From assembly GCF_001592735.1 (NCBI RefSeq), contig NZ_LUKE01000006.1, positions 124,001 to 188,000 of the forward strand: a stretch of DNA of 64,000 nt, read 5' to 3'. Made by a program: the position numbers and the translations under genes. Positions 50,358 to 59,019 of this stretch are shown here, piece after piece. This DNA is from Bdellovibrio bacteriovorus (lineage in GTDB: Bacteria; Bdellovibrionota; Bdellovibrionia; Bdellovibrionales; Bdellovibrionaceae). Below the pieces are notes generated by a model, which had not been told where the DNA came from, made no database searches, and worked only from the letters and a program-made list of their open reading frames with translations. The first letter of the stretch is position 1. Each line of letters starts with the position of its first letter.

Positions 50358-51335
50358 ATGCAGCAAAAAAACAGCTTCTACAAAAAACTAGCTATCATCA
50401 TCCTTGTTTTCTTCATCTTAGGCGTCTTGGTTAAGGTCAGCGGCGGCTTCTTTGGTGAATCAGAAAAACAGATCACCGCGAAAAACACCATTCTTCAATT
50501 AGAACTGAATGGCGTTATTTTAAACGGCAAACGCTTCATCAAAAATTTGGAAAAATACGCTGAAAAAGACAAGGTCAAAGCGATCTTAGTAAACATCAAT
50601 TCACCAGGCGGCTCGGTCGGTCCTTCGCAAGAAATTTACACGGAAATTAAGCGCGTGCGTGATGAGCTTAAAAAACCGGTGATCTGTGTTTGTACCGGGA
50701 TCATTGCCAGCGGCGCTTATTACTCTGCCATGGGTTGCGATAAATTGGTGGTGGCGCCAGGGGCTTTGGTGGGTTCGATCGGTGTGATCATGGAATTTGC
50801 AAACATCGAAAAACTTTATGATTGGGCTAAGATTTCTCGCTATTCCATCACTTCTGGAAAATTCAAAGACTCAGGAGCTGAATACCGTTCGATGCGCGAA
50901 GATGAGCGCGAGCTATTCCAAACAATGATCAACGAAGTTTACGGTCAGTTTAAAACGACCGTGATGACTGAAAGAAAATTAAAAGAAGAGGTCGTGACAG
51001 AATATGCAGATGGTCGCGTGTTCACCGGGGCTACGGCCGTGAAGCTGGGCTTTGCCGATCAAGAGGGGTTCTTTAAAGATGCGGTGAAGCTTGCCGCGGA
51101 AACTGCAAAATTGGGTGATGATTACGAAGTTTTCGAAGTGCCCAAAAAACGCATGAGCATCTTTGATCTTGGTGGCGGCGACAAAGAAGACGACGTTAAC
51201 ACCTTGGCCGATTATGCGGATGTATTAAAAGGCAAGGCTTTCGGCAATGATATCCAAGGGGCTGTGAAGTTTGTTTTGCGCAGCCAGTACTTGAATCAAC
51301 CTTTGTTGTTGATGCCTGGATTCTGGGAGCAATAG
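50358..51335 (+). CDS. sppA: Signal peptide peptidase SppA (protease IV), short form
   Basis: ATG 50358, with GGAG at 50348-50351, is preferred over a GTG at 50337. An N-terminal membrane helix (LAIIILVFFILGVLVKVSGG) anchors the S49 Ser/Lys protease. The features are NINSPGGSVGPSQEI, CTGIIASGAYYSAMG with the nucleophile Ser, GALVGSIGV, and SITSGKFKDSG with the candidate general-base Lys. This is the short, B. subtilis-like form with one domain. It degrades cleaved signal peptides in the membrane. The HIT and rhomboid genes follow at once. Confidence 0.93.
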   Translation: MQQKNSFYKKLAIIILVFFILGVLVKVSGGFFGESEKQITAKNTILQLELNGVILNGKRFIKNLEKYAEKDKVKAILVNINSPGGSVGPSQEIYTEIKRVRDELKKPVICVCTGIIASGAYYSAMGCDKLVVAPGALVGSIGVIMEFANIEKLYDWAKISRYSITSGKFKDSGAEYRSMREDERELFQTMINEVYGQFKTTVMTERKLKEEVVTEYADGRVFTGATAVKLGFADQEGFFKDAVKLAAETAKLGDDYEVFEVPKKRMSIFDLGGGDKEDDVNTLADYADVLKGKAFGNDIQGAVKFVLRSQYLNQPLLLMPGFWEQ

Positions 51336-51340
51336 TTAAG

Positions 51341-51958
51341 ATGGCCTCCACTGCTGCGAAAGCTTCGGCAAAAAATAAAAAGAAGACAAAGAAGGCGATT
51401 AAGAAGTCGCCTGTCCGCCGAAGCCTTGGCGAAGGTGGAAAATTCCAAATCGGAAAAAACATCTGGCCCTTAGAGCGTGATGTTTTAGTTCGCCCTGATC
51501 GCATGAAGTACGTGCGAAAATTAATTAAGCCTGAGGGGTGTGTCTTTTGTCGAGCGGCTAAAGAAGTACCTTCGGTGGACACTCTTTGTGTTTATAAAAC
51601 TGAACATTCCATGGTGGTTCTAAATAAATTTCCTTATAACAGCGGGCACGTTTTAGTTTTGCCACTAAAACACTGTGGGGATTTGTTGAAGCTGACTGAG
51701 GCCGAGTTCAATGATTTACAGCACACGATTCGCAAAGTGATGAAAGCTTTGATGGATGTGTATGAGCCTGGTGGAATCAACTTAGGGCTGAATCATGGGG
51801 CCGTGGCCGGAGCGGGAATTCCGGAACATTTGCATTATCATGTGATTCCAAGGTGGGCGGGAGATGTGAACTTCTTTCCACTCATTGCTGAGACAAAGGT
51901 CTTGGTCGAAAGCCTTGAGCAGACTTACGAGAAGCTTTGGAGTATTTTAAAAAAATGA
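51341..51958 (+). CDS. HIT-family hydrolase with an inserted repeat peptide
   Basis: The HIT triad is PEHLHYHVIPRW, with His163, His165 and His167. NSGHVLVLPLKHCGDL is the family's N-terminal strand. Such proteins hydrolyse Ap4A or nucleoside phosphoramidates. The N-terminus is a Lys/Ala-rich tail. Residues 23-33 (SPVRRSLGEGG) are encoded by a copy of the palindromic repeat at 51411-51441, so the repeat has been absorbed in frame. A Cys pair (CVFCRAA) may bind zinc. The gene overlaps the rhomboid gene by 4 bases. Confidence 0.88.
   Translation: MASTAAKASAKNKKKTKKAIKKSPVRRSLGEGGKFQIGKNIWPLERDVLVRPDRMKYVRKLIKPEGCVFCRAAKEVPSVDTLCVYKTEHSMVVLNKFPYNSGHVLVLPLKHCGDLLKLTEAEFNDLQHTIRKVMKALMDVYEPGGINLGLNHGAVAGAGIPEHLHYHVIPRWAGDVNFFPLIAETKVLVESLEQTYEKLWSILKK
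51411..51441. repeat. Palindromic repeat element, short form, inside a coding region
   Basis: TGTCCGCCGAAGCCT-TG-GCGAAGGTGGAAA (51412-51441) matches both ends of the copy at 50208. It is in frame in the HIT gene and encodes VRRSLGEGG. Confidence 0.8.
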
Positions 51959-52707
51959 ACAGAGGCGTGACTTTTCAAACAGCGCCATTCACTCCGGCAG
52001 TGAAGTGGTTGCTTATCGTGAACGTGGCCGTGTGGTTTGTTTTTCAAGTCATCTTGGAAAGATTTCTGCATTTTCCATTCACTTCCATATTTAGTCTTTA
52101 TCCAGGCAAAGTTCTTTTTGAATTTCAGATCTGGCAATTAGGCTCGTACATGTTCCTGCATTCAATGCAGGTGACTCACATCCTGTTTAACATGCTAATG
52201 CTTTGGTTCTTTGGCGCCGAGCTTGAACAGCGCTGGGGTACAAAATTCTTCGTCTTCTATTATCTGTTCTGTGGTATTGGGGCGGCGATTTTATACTGCG
52301 TGGGTGTGTGGGGTTATGCCCTGGCAACGGGCTCGCAAACAGGCTTGATCGTGCCGGTGATTGGCGCTTCGGGGGCCGTCTTTGGATTGCTTTTGGCGCA
52401 AGGTCTGATCTTTGGTGACCGGGTGGTTTATTTCTTCATGCTCTTTCCAATGAAAACACGTTGGTTTGTGGCCTTGATGGGGGTGATCCAGTTTGCCTCG
52501 ATGATGACCTCCAGCGTGAGTGGCGGGGAAGTGGCTTACTTAGCCCATCTGGGTGGCTTGGCCGCCGGCTTTATCTGCTTAAAGGGTAAAGACTTCATGG
52601 ATCGCAATGAGTGGAAGCGTCGCCAGAAGGCCAAAGGCAAAGGGCGGAATTTACGCCTGGTCGTTGATAATGAAAAAGACGATAAGCCGCCCAAATATTG
52701 GAACTAA
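51955..52707 (+). CDS. Rhomboid-family intramembrane serine protease
   Basis: About six membrane helices are seen. The catalytic motif IGASGAVFGLLLA (nucleophile Ser in GASG) and the partner His in VAYLAHLGGLAAGF are intact. The HMLFNMLMLWFFG-like segment is present as ILFNMLMLWFFGAELEQRWG. Rhomboids cleave transmembrane substrates. The start at ATG 51955 overlaps the HIT gene by 4 bases. A TTG at 51937 is less likely. The C-terminal tail is basic and cytoplasmic. Confidence 0.9.
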   Translation: MNRGVTFQTAPFTPAVKWLLIVNVAVWFVFQVILERFLHFPFTSIFSLYPGKVLFEFQIWQLGSYMFLHSMQVTHILFNMLMLWFFGAELEQRWGTKFFVFYYLFCGIGAAILYCVGVWGYALATGSQTGLIVPVIGASGAVFGLLLAQGLIFGDRVVYFFMLFPMKTRWFVALMGVIQFASMMTSSVSGGEVAYLAHLGGLAAGFICLKGKDFMDRNEWKRRQKAKGKGRNLRLVVDNEKDDKPPKYWN

Positions 52708-52764
52708 GCCCCATGACGCTATGCAGAACCGCTGCGGTGGTAACAGAGTAACATCTCCGGGGTT

Positions 52765-52793
52765 TTGACACCTTGGGGTAATTTAGTTATATC
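52765..52793 (+). promoter_or_regulatory. Strong candidate promoter for the 62-aa gene
   Basis: Consensus TTGACA (52765-52770), a 17-base spacer and TATATC (52788-52793), 28 bases before ATG 52821. Confidence 0.7.
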
Positions 52794-52820
52794 TTTGGGT
52801 TCTTTGGAAAAGGGGATTTT

Positions 52821-53009
52821 ATGTCTTTGGCTCAAGCTAATAAGAATTTGAAATTTGATAGCAGAATGATCGAACGCAACGTATCTGTTGGCGAGATGTC
52901 TAAAGAAGAGCTAAAAAAGCATTTGGATTCTCTTCCAGATCTTGCTCACAATGTTGAGACTTTTACCATCGATGGTAAAAACTCTTCCAATGAAGAAGAA
53001 GCTCACTAG
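52821..53009 (+). CDS. Small hypothetical acidic protein (62 aa)
   Basis: A 62-residue, highly charged soluble protein (NKNLKFDSRMIERNVSVG, MSKEELKKHLDSLPDLA, ending NEEEAH). It has no signal or membrane segment. The strong promoter before it and strong terminator after it show a separate, probably highly expressed transcript. The family is not recognised. A small regulator or adaptor role is a guess. Confidence 0.75.
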   Translation: MSLAQANKNLKFDSRMIERNVSVGEMSKEELKKHLDSLPDLAHNVETFTIDGKNSSNEEEAH

Positions 53010-53039
53010 TTTTAAAATTTGAATGATTGAATTTTCAGA

Positions 53040-53068
53040 CCCTCTTCTCTCAAGGAAGAGGGTTTTTT
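53040..53068 (+). terminator. Rho-independent terminator after the 62-aa gene
   Basis: CCCTCTTC (53040-53047) pairs perfectly with GAAGAGGG (53055-53062), followed by six T. Confidence 0.87.
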
Positions 53069-53080
53069 AGTTTTAGAGTC

Positions 53081-54640
53081 TTAGTGAACGTGGCTCAGTT
53101 TTTTAACCAAAACCTGTGACGTCTGGCCTAGAGCTTCCACTTGCATGCCCACGGGTAAAAGCAGGGAAGCAAAAACAAAGGCTCTTTTTTCACGATTTAA
53201 AAGATTCAGGTCGGCGATATTAGCGCTGCTATCAAAGGTGCTTAAGAGCATTCCCAGTCTTCGTTCATACATCATTGTATTGTGAATAAATACGTAAGCA
53301 TTCACTGGTAAGCCGGTCACGGCCATGCAGCCACGTTTTAATATGACGGCAGTGGCCAGGCCGACCATGCGGGCTGCCGGGATAAAGCAGATTCCCGCAG
53401 CCCCTGTCGCCACCACCATCTTGATATTACGATGAAGGGCATACTCCGCATCCCATTCGGATTGCAGGCGTAATGCGGATTCTTTGTGCGCTTCTGTAAG
53501 AGTGGGAAATTTTCTTTGTAAAACATTGAATGCTTGGTCTTGTCCGTAAGGATTTTGCAAAAGATCTTTTAGTGCTTCGCCTAATTTTGATTTTACATCC
53601 GGAGCTAAAGCGGACAGGGACTTTAAATCTTGGCTTAATAATTCAACTAATTGCATGTCGTCTTCTGACAAGTTTACCAGGGCTCGGATGTCGCCATTGG
53701 CTTTTACTTTTTCTAAGGCCTCAAGCCATTCTTGATCAGAGGGATGGGCGGAGGTCATAAACATGAGCAGTGGAGAAGCCGTGATAAGATTTAAGTACTC
53801 TTGATGCGCTTGCTGGCGGATCTCCTGGCGGCGTTGACTTGAGTATTTGAAGTATTCTTGGCGCAATAAGTTCAGCGCTTTTTTCTCGCGTATAGAAAGG
53901 TCTTGGCGATCGTAAATGGAAACTCGTTGTAACATAAAACTTTCGCACACGTTTTTATCTGACAGCAAGGGATGACTTGCGGGGATCAGGTTTTCTAAAA
54001 TAGCGGGTGTGCTTTTTTTATTTGCGATATAACCCGCCAGATTCGCCATGTATTCCTGACAGAACTGGCGGGAATACCGGTTCTGTAAATCACGATAGAA
54101 TTCTTTTTCATGCTCGGTGATCACAGGTAAGTCGGCCAATTGAAATAACGAAGCGTCGTAAATATGTCTTAAAAAGTTAGTTGGGACACTGAGGCCGTAA
54201 GGATGAAATGGGATGAAGTTCACTTGTAAATCAAGTTCGGCATCAAGAGATTCCGCGACGATTCCCCCATCGGGAACCATAAAAAGTCTTTTCGACGGCT
54301 GGCTTAAGATCAAGGCCTGGCGCATCTTAGGAAAGTTTTTTTCAGCCAGAGCGATCGCACCGTGCGAGCGGATCCGCGCGCAATCTAAAGTGACCAAAAC
54401 GCCGTCGGCACTTCCCCAAGAAATAAGTTGGGGGATTTTTTTTTGCGAGGGGTTTTTAAGACAGTCGATCGTGAAATCCAGTTGTTTTTCGTTCACGAGA
54501 TTTGAGGTGCGCAAAATTTCGTAACGGGCCATCAGATACTGCAGATCCGTATCGCTATAATCTGTGTCGGCCATAGCCGAAGGCATGCCCGCAAAGGCGA
54601 ACAGCATTCCCAAAATGAGACACTTTAAAACCAACGACAC
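53081..54640 (-). CDS. Secreted/membrane-associated hypothetical protein (519 aa)
   Basis: A signal peptide (LILGMLFAFAGMPSAMA) leads a large, helical mature part. The C-terminal region holds hydrophobic stretches (MVVATGAAGICFIPAARMVG, AVTGLPVNAYVFIH, AFVFASLLLPVGMQV) that may be membrane-inserting. Several Cys are present (DFTIDCLK, VTLDCARI, FCQEYM, VCESFM). No family is recognised. It is divergent from the caspase-like gene at 54828 across a 187-base gap, so the two may share regulation. Confidence 0.66.
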   Translation of the reverse strand: MSLVLKCLILGMLFAFAGMPSAMADTDYSDTDLQYLMARYEILRTSNLVNEKQLDFTIDCLKNPSQKKIPQLISWGSADGVLVTLDCARIRSHGAIALAEKNFPKMRQALILSQPSKRLFMVPDGGIVAESLDAELDLQVNFIPFHPYGLSVPTNFLRHIYDASLFQLADLPVITEHEKEFYRDLQNRYSRQFCQEYMANLAGYIANKKSTPAILENLIPASHPLLSDKNVCESFMLQRVSIYDRQDLSIREKKALNLLRQEYFKYSSQRRQEIRQQAHQEYLNLITASPLLMFMTSAHPSDQEWLEALEKVKANGDIRALVNLSEDDMQLVELLSQDLKSLSALAPDVKSKLGEALKDLLQNPYGQDQAFNVLQRKFPTLTEAHKESALRLQSEWDAEYALHRNIKMVVATGAAGICFIPAARMVGLATAVILKRGCMAVTGLPVNAYVFIHNTMMYERRLGMLLSTFDSSANIADLNLLNREKRAFVFASLLLPVGMQVEALGQTSQVLVKKLSHVH

Positions 54641-54827
54641 TCAAGACCTCCATAACGGTGGTGTTGCCATTCTTATGCCTGCGATAAAGCGCATAAAATG
54701 TTTATGAGTGCGCTAAGAAACCCGAAGCGCCATTATTGGCCACGATCTGTTTAACCGGTGATCAAAGGGGACTAAAGGTGGCGTTAATCGCTTTTAAGCT
54801 GGGTATTGACCTTGCAGCGACAAGGAC

Positions 54828-55778
54828 GTGTTTAAAATCTTTTTTACTCTTTTTATGGGGTTTTTATTTTTCTCTTCCGCAAGCCCTGCGCAAGAGCATT
54901 CCTCCGTGGTGCTTTATATTTTCGTGGAAGACGGCCAAGCCTTCACGCGTGAAGGACGGGAACTGATGTTGGACTTTCTAAAGACTTCTTTACCCGGCAA
55001 GCGGATTGCGCTGGTGAAGGCGCAAAGCCGCCGTTTTTTTGCCAATGAAAAAGCCGTTCGTCATGCCGTTGTCACCCAATTAGAAAAGGCCTTAAACCCC
55101 GGTGAAACCGTCAGCCATCTTATTATTGCCACCCATGGCAGCACGCTGAAATCGGCGGACCAGTCACAAACCTTGCTGCAAAGTTTAGGGAGATTTGATG
55201 CGAGCGGTGCCGATCAAGATTTAAAGCAAGTGCTAAGGCCGTTGCGAGGTCGGATGGAAGTCGACGCCCATGTGATTTTAGATTCATGTTCCACGATGTG
55301 TGGTACTAGCGAAGAGGCGGCAGCTCGCGCCACCGCGTTTATGAAAGAAATTGGGGCCGGCGATGGGACTTTATACGGTGCCACCAATAATGAAGTGGAC
55401 GTGCGAAAACTGGGCAGCCAAGCTCGAACATGGGAAAAGTTAAAGCCGCGTTGGAATCTGCTTCGCAATGCTGTTCTGACTTCTTTTGCTTTGGGTGTTC
55501 CCTTGGCTTGGTTTGGATTAGATGGGGGAGCACTTTCCGTGAACCCTTACATCGCGCATGGGCAAGTCACGCTTTATGGATCAGCCTTAATGATGTCGAT
55601 GTTTCAATATATGGAACCCGTGATGATCTTTCTTTATGAAAAAATGAAGGCCATCAATCAAGGTCGTATATTTGTGTTTCGTAAAAATCGTTTGCAAGGG
55701 ATGACGGAGATTTCTAAACGCATTGAAAGTTTAGAAAGAATCTACCACGCGCGTTCTTGCACGCGCGTATTTCAATAA
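54828..55778 (+). CDS. Secreted caspase-fold (clan CD-like) protein, predicted
   Basis: An N-terminal signal (IFFTLFMGFLFFSSASPAQ) precedes a domain with the clan CD pattern. A hydrophobic strand ends in His-Gly (SHLIIATHGST, His103). About 50 residues later comes another hydrophobic strand ending in Asp-x-Cys (AHVILDSCST, Cys154). That His-to-Cys order and spacing is that of caspases, gingipain-like and C80-like proteases. The C-terminal part has two hydrophobic stretches (AVLTSFALGVPLAWFGLDGG and YGSALMMSMFQYMEPVMIFL) and a basic tail. The start is GTG 54828 behind AAGGA. The call is by motif only and needs structural support. Confidence 0.55.
   Translation: MFKIFFTLFMGFLFFSSASPAQEHSSVVLYIFVEDGQAFTREGRELMLDFLKTSLPGKRIALVKAQSRRFFANEKAVRHAVVTQLEKALNPGETVSHLIIATHGSTLKSADQSQTLLQSLGRFDASGADQDLKQVLRPLRGRMEVDAHVILDSCSTMCGTSEEAAARATAFMKEIGAGDGTLYGATNNEVDVRKLGSQARTWEKLKPRWNLLRNAVLTSFALGVPLAWFGLDGGALSVNPYIAHGQVTLYGSALMMSMFQYMEPVMIFLYEKMKAINQGRIFVFRKNRLQGMTEISKRIESLERIYHARSCTRVFQ
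55747..55768. terminator. GC-rich hairpin at the convergent gene junction
   Basis: ACGCGCGT occurs twice (55747-55754 and 55761-55768). The sequence is self-complementary, so the two copies pair around TCTTGC. It overlaps the last codons of the caspase-like gene. The following ATTTC is only weakly T-rich, so terminator function is uncertain. Confidence 0.45.
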
Positions 55779-56789
55779 TTAATTGCTGCTGTTCGCTTGA
55801 GAGTTTTGATTCGTCAGGGAGCTTTCGCGAGCAATCGCTGCCGTCACGCTTTTTTGGCTGAACGGTTGCCATTCTTCACGAATAATTTGGAAGGTATCGC
55901 CCGATTTGATCGCGTAAATAGTTTTTACGCCATAGTCGACGTGTTTATCAGATTCGTAGCGCTGCAAAGTTTTAACTAATAACTGTTCGTTGTGTTGAAC
56001 GATGTAGGGCTGAGAAAGACCGACTTTGATAAACTCATACTGAGTTTTCAATTTCGATTTGTGAGCCTTCCAACTGCTGCGATCAAATCCGGGAGCTTTA
56101 AAATCAGCCGCGTAAAAGCTCATGTATTTTTCGATATCTTGATTTTCCCAGGCTTGGCGCCAGCTTTCAACGAAAGTGCTTAAGGCTTTTCGGCGTTTGT
56201 CATGTTCGTCACGTGTTACATAGTTGACGTGATCAAAGATTAAAATCGGTGTTTCACGTAGTTTGATGTAATCTTCTAACTTTTTGATGACTTCGTTACG
56301 TACCACGACGCAACCGCGTGAGCCGCGAGTTAAAGCCACGGTGTCCGGAATCGCATGAAGCCAGATGCCGGAGCCGGTTTTGTTTTCGCGCTTATCAAAA
56401 AGATTAGGGTAGTTCGTGGTGAAAGCCATTACGCCATAAAGGCTATGCGGGATCTCTGGTTGAGCTAATTTTTTTTCTAAGAAATAAATACCTTCAGGAG
56501 TTTTGTGGTCATCGCGCTTGGTTTTGTTGCCACCCATTTTGCCGATGTCTGTCGGGTATTCATCCACTTTTTTGATATTTTCGCCATTGCGCTCAAAAAC
56601 GGAGAGTTTGCGTTTTTCTTTGTCTACCAAGAAAACGTATTTGGAAAATGCGTCCGTCTCAGAGATTTGCAGAAGCGAATCTGGCAAAACTTCAATCGCC
56701 TCAGTTTGAGACGTAGGAATACGTGTGTCATCTGCCATCGCCGCAAACGGAATCAAAGATAAAGCAAAACCCGTGAGGAATAATCTCAT
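55779..56789 (-). CDS. L,D-transpeptidase (YkuD) with C-terminal SnoaL/NTF2-like domain
   Basis: The catalytic segment GSGIWLHAIPDTVALTRGSRGCVVV contains the YkuD HxxxxxxxxxxxxxSRGC pattern with the Cys in SRGCVVV (kept here as short motifs LHAIPD and SRGCVV). The later part (STFVESWRQAWENQDIEKYM, FDRSSWKAHKSKL) is an SnoaL/DUF4440-like domain of 110 residues. A signal peptide (LFLTGFALSLIPFAAMA) is obtained with Met 56789. Mets at 56813 and 56849 are alternatives. It cross-links or edits murein in the periplasm. The NTF2-like tail may bind a ligand. Confidence 0.87.
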   Translation of the reverse strand: MRLFLTGFALSLIPFAAMADDTRIPTSQTEAIEVLPDSLLQISETDAFSKYVFLVDKEKRKLSVFERNGENIKKVDEYPTDIGKMGGNKTKRDDHKTPEGIYFLEKKLAQPEIPHSLYGVMAFTTNYPNLFDKRENKTGSGIWLHAIPDTVALTRGSRGCVVVRNEVIKKLEDYIKLRETPILIFDHVNYVTRDEHDKRRKALSTFVESWRQAWENQDIEKYMSFYAADFKAPGFDRSSWKAHKSKLKTQYEFIKVGLSQPYIVQHNEQLLVKTLQRYESDKHVDYGVKTIYAIKSGDTFQIIREEWQPFSQKSVTAAIARESSLTNQNSQANSSN

Positions 56790-56899
56790 ATGTATTATTA
56801 TGCGCTGAGACATGTGAGACTTGTCAAGTCTCTGGACCTGGATGTCCAAAGCTTAGACGCTTTGGTCAACATAAAGTGCAAATAAGAGCAGCCTTACAT

Positions 56900-56928
56900 C
56901 TTAAGACCTTGGCCTATCCCTCCGATAT
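56900..56928 (+). promoter_or_regulatory. Sigma-28 (FliA)-like promoter candidate upstream of the FliL-like gene
   Basis: CTTAAG (56900-56905) and TCCGATAT (56921-56928) are 15 bases apart. This resembles the flagellar sigma-28 consensus TAAA-N15-GCCGATAA. It lies 21 bases before ATG 56950. Confidence 0.45.
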
Positions 56929-56949
56929 CTTTTCTATACGAGGTCATGA

Positions 56950-57456
56950 ATGTCTGAAGCACAAGCTCCCGCTCCGAAACCCAAGAACACCGCGATGATT
57001 ATGCAAATCGTATTTGCCGTCATCAATCTTTCCGTCATGGGTGGTGGGGCCTATATGGTTTATGCCTCGACAATCGGTTGGGAGAGTCCTTCCATCTCTG
57101 AAGAAGATGCTTCGCGTGAATTGGCCTCTGTCGCCGATGAATCTGAAGCTGGCCCTTTGATTTACACTATGGATTCGTTCACGGTGAATCTGGGAGGCGA
57201 GCCAAAGCGCACCATCCGTGTTGGTGTGAATCTGCAAATGCTGGGTAAGGAAGGCTATGAAGAAGTGATGGAGCCTGAAAACCGCGCCAAAGCCCGGGAC
57301 CGTATCGTGCGTTTGTTAAATGAGAAAAATTTTTCCGAACTCGATAGCATCCAAGGGAAGCTTTTTTTGAAAGATAAGATAGCTGGTGAGGTCAATGGCA
57401 TCCTTCACCGGGGCGTCGTGAAAGACGTTTTCTTCTCTGATTTTGTGGTTCAATAG
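56950..57456 (+). CDS. FliL-like flagellar basal-body-associated protein
   Basis: A single N-terminal membrane helix (IVFAVINLSVMGGGAYMVY) precedes a periplasmic domain with LIYTMDSFTVNLGG and RTIRVGVNLQM, typical of FliL. The C-terminal segment VVKDVFFSDFVVQ has the family's ending. FliL sits at the stator ring and tunes motor torque. Its 168 residues are standard. No other flagellar gene is next to it. The upstream sequence holds a sigma-28-like promoter, which fits a flagellar role. Confidence 0.82.
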   Translation: MSEAQAPAPKPKNTAMIMQIVFAVINLSVMGGGAYMVYASTIGWESPSISEEDASRELASVADESEAGPLIYTMDSFTVNLGGEPKRTIRVGVNLQMLGKEGYEEVMEPENRAKARDRIVRLLNEKNFSELDSIQGKLFLKDKIAGEVNGILHRGVVKDVFFSDFVVQ

Positions 57457-57477
57457 CGGCTGGGCCGGCAGAGCGCA

Positions 57478-57492
57478 GCGGCCTCGGGCCGC
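57478..57492. other. Stable GC hairpin after the FliL-like gene
   Basis: GCGGCC (57478-57483), loop TCG, GGCCGC (57487-57492). No T-run follows. It could be a REP-like hairpin that protects the mRNA end. Confidence 0.4.
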
Positions 57493-57588
57493 GGAGCTGA
57501 AGCAGTTCCTCTACATAAGTCTTATCTATTCAAACATTCTTGAGTTCAAAGTTGCTTGCGCCCAAACTATTACGCAATAGGAGCAACT

Positions 57589-59016
57589 ATGAATCGCGTC
57601 TTTGTATTAATATTGGGCCTGCTATTGTCCGTATCGGCTCACGCCGTTGATCCCGTTCCGGCGCCCGCAAATCCGTCGTCTCCTGCCGCCGCGCAGCCCG
57701 GAGCTACCGACATCATTGGCACTATTAAAAATTGGACGAATACGGCTGAATTAAAAATCGATCTGCCGGTCACCAAATTCACACTGGCCAACGGTTTAAC
57801 GGTGTTGCTTTTAGAAGATCACACCGTTCCCATGGTCAGCTATCACACTTGGTATCGCGTAGGCTCGCGCGATGAAAAACTGGGAACCACGGGGGCCGCC
57901 CACATGCTTGAACACATGATGTTTAAGGGGGCTAAAAAATATGACGGTAAAGCTTTTGACCGTATTTTCCATGAAAATGGAATCACCAATAATGCCTTCA
58001 CCACGAACGACTACACGGGCTTTTATGAAAATCTGCCAAGTTCAAAATTAGAACTGGTGATGGATATGGAAGTGGATCGTATGAGTTCTCTCGCTCTTAG
58101 TCCAGAAGATCTTAAGAGCGAAAAAGAAGTCGTTAAAGAAGAACGTCGGTGGCGCGTGGATAACAACCCGATGGGCTTAGTGCGCGAAGTGATGATGGGG
58201 ACCATCTTTAAAACTCACCCCTATAAGTGGCCGGTCATCGGTTATATGAAAGACATCGAAGCTTATGATGTCGAAAAACTTCGTTACTTCTATAACACTT
58301 TCTATGTGCCCAACAACGCAGTTCTGGTTGTGGTTGGTGACTTTAAAACGGCGAAAGTAAAAAGCCTGATTGAAAAATATTACGGCAGCCTTCCGGCAAA
58401 ACCATTGCCGGAAAGAAAATACGACGCAGAGCCGGAACAAAAAATCCAACGCAATACGATTGTGCGTAAAGATGTGCAAAATAAATCCTTCGTTGTGTCT
58501 TTCCAAAGCCCTAAGCAAGGGCATGCAGATATGTACGCTTTGGATTTAGCGGCTAGTATCTTAGGTGCGGGAACATCCAGTCGTTTGCACAAGCGCTTAG
58601 TTTATCAAAAACAAATCGCGACCTCGGCGTACGCTTATAACTATGCCATGATTGATTCTGGCATCTTGGGTGTGGGGGTGAATGTAAAACCCGGTCTTGA
58701 TACGCAAGAATCTTTAGAAATCGTCTATAACGAAATCTGGAAACTGCGCAATCAACTTGTGACTCCGCAAGAGCTTGAAAAAGCAAAAACCTTGGTCATG
58801 AAAGACATGGTGGATTCTTTAAAAACCATGGACGGAAAGGCGCGTTCGTTGGCCGTCAACGAAATCGTGACCGGTTCTTATCAAAGTCTGTTCACGGATT
58901 TAGAAAAATACCAAGCCGTCACTGCGGAAGATATTAAGCGTGTTATGAACGCCTACACTCAGCAAACGCAAAGATCGATTGTGACTCTGCAGCCGAAAGA
59001 GAAAAAGGAACAATAA
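57589..59016 (+). CDS. M16-family zinc metalloprotease, catalytically complete
   Basis: ATG 57589 behind TAGGAG gives a signal peptide (VLILGLLLSVSAHA). The zinc motif is HMLEH (His105, Glu108, His109), with the downstream metal ligand Glu likely in KSEKEVVKEE. The two halves of the pitrilysin/insulinase fold span the 475 residues. It is likely periplasmic. The next gene encodes a partner without the zinc motif, the usual arrangement of heterodimeric bacterial M16B proteases. Substrates are probably short peptides. Confidence 0.92.
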   Translation: MNRVFVLILGLLLSVSAHAVDPVPAPANPSSPAAAQPGATDIIGTIKNWTNTAELKIDLPVTKFTLANGLTVLLLEDHTVPMVSYHTWYRVGSRDEKLGTTGAAHMLEHMMFKGAKKYDGKAFDRIFHENGITNNAFTTNDYTGFYENLPSSKLELVMDMEVDRMSSLALSPEDLKSEKEVVKEERRWRVDNNPMGLVREVMMGTIFKTHPYKWPVIGYMKDIEAYDVEKLRYFYNTFYVPNNAVLVVVGDFKTAKVKSLIEKYYGSLPAKPLPERKYDAEPEQKIQRNTIVRKDVQNKSFVVSFQSPKQGHADMYALDLAASILGAGTSSRLHKRLVYQKQIATSAYAYNYAMIDSGILGVGVNVKPGLDTQESLEIVYNEIWKLRNQLVTPQELEKAKTLVMKDMVDSLKTMDGKARSLAVNEIVTGSYQSLFTDLEKYQAVTAEDIKRVMNAYTQQTQRSIVTLQPKEKKEQ

Positions 59017-59019
59017 GCC

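Noticed and set aside
57478-57492. GCGGCC/GGCCGC hairpin as terminator of the FliL-like gene
   Set aside because: There is no T-tract, so it is kept only as a structural hairpin.
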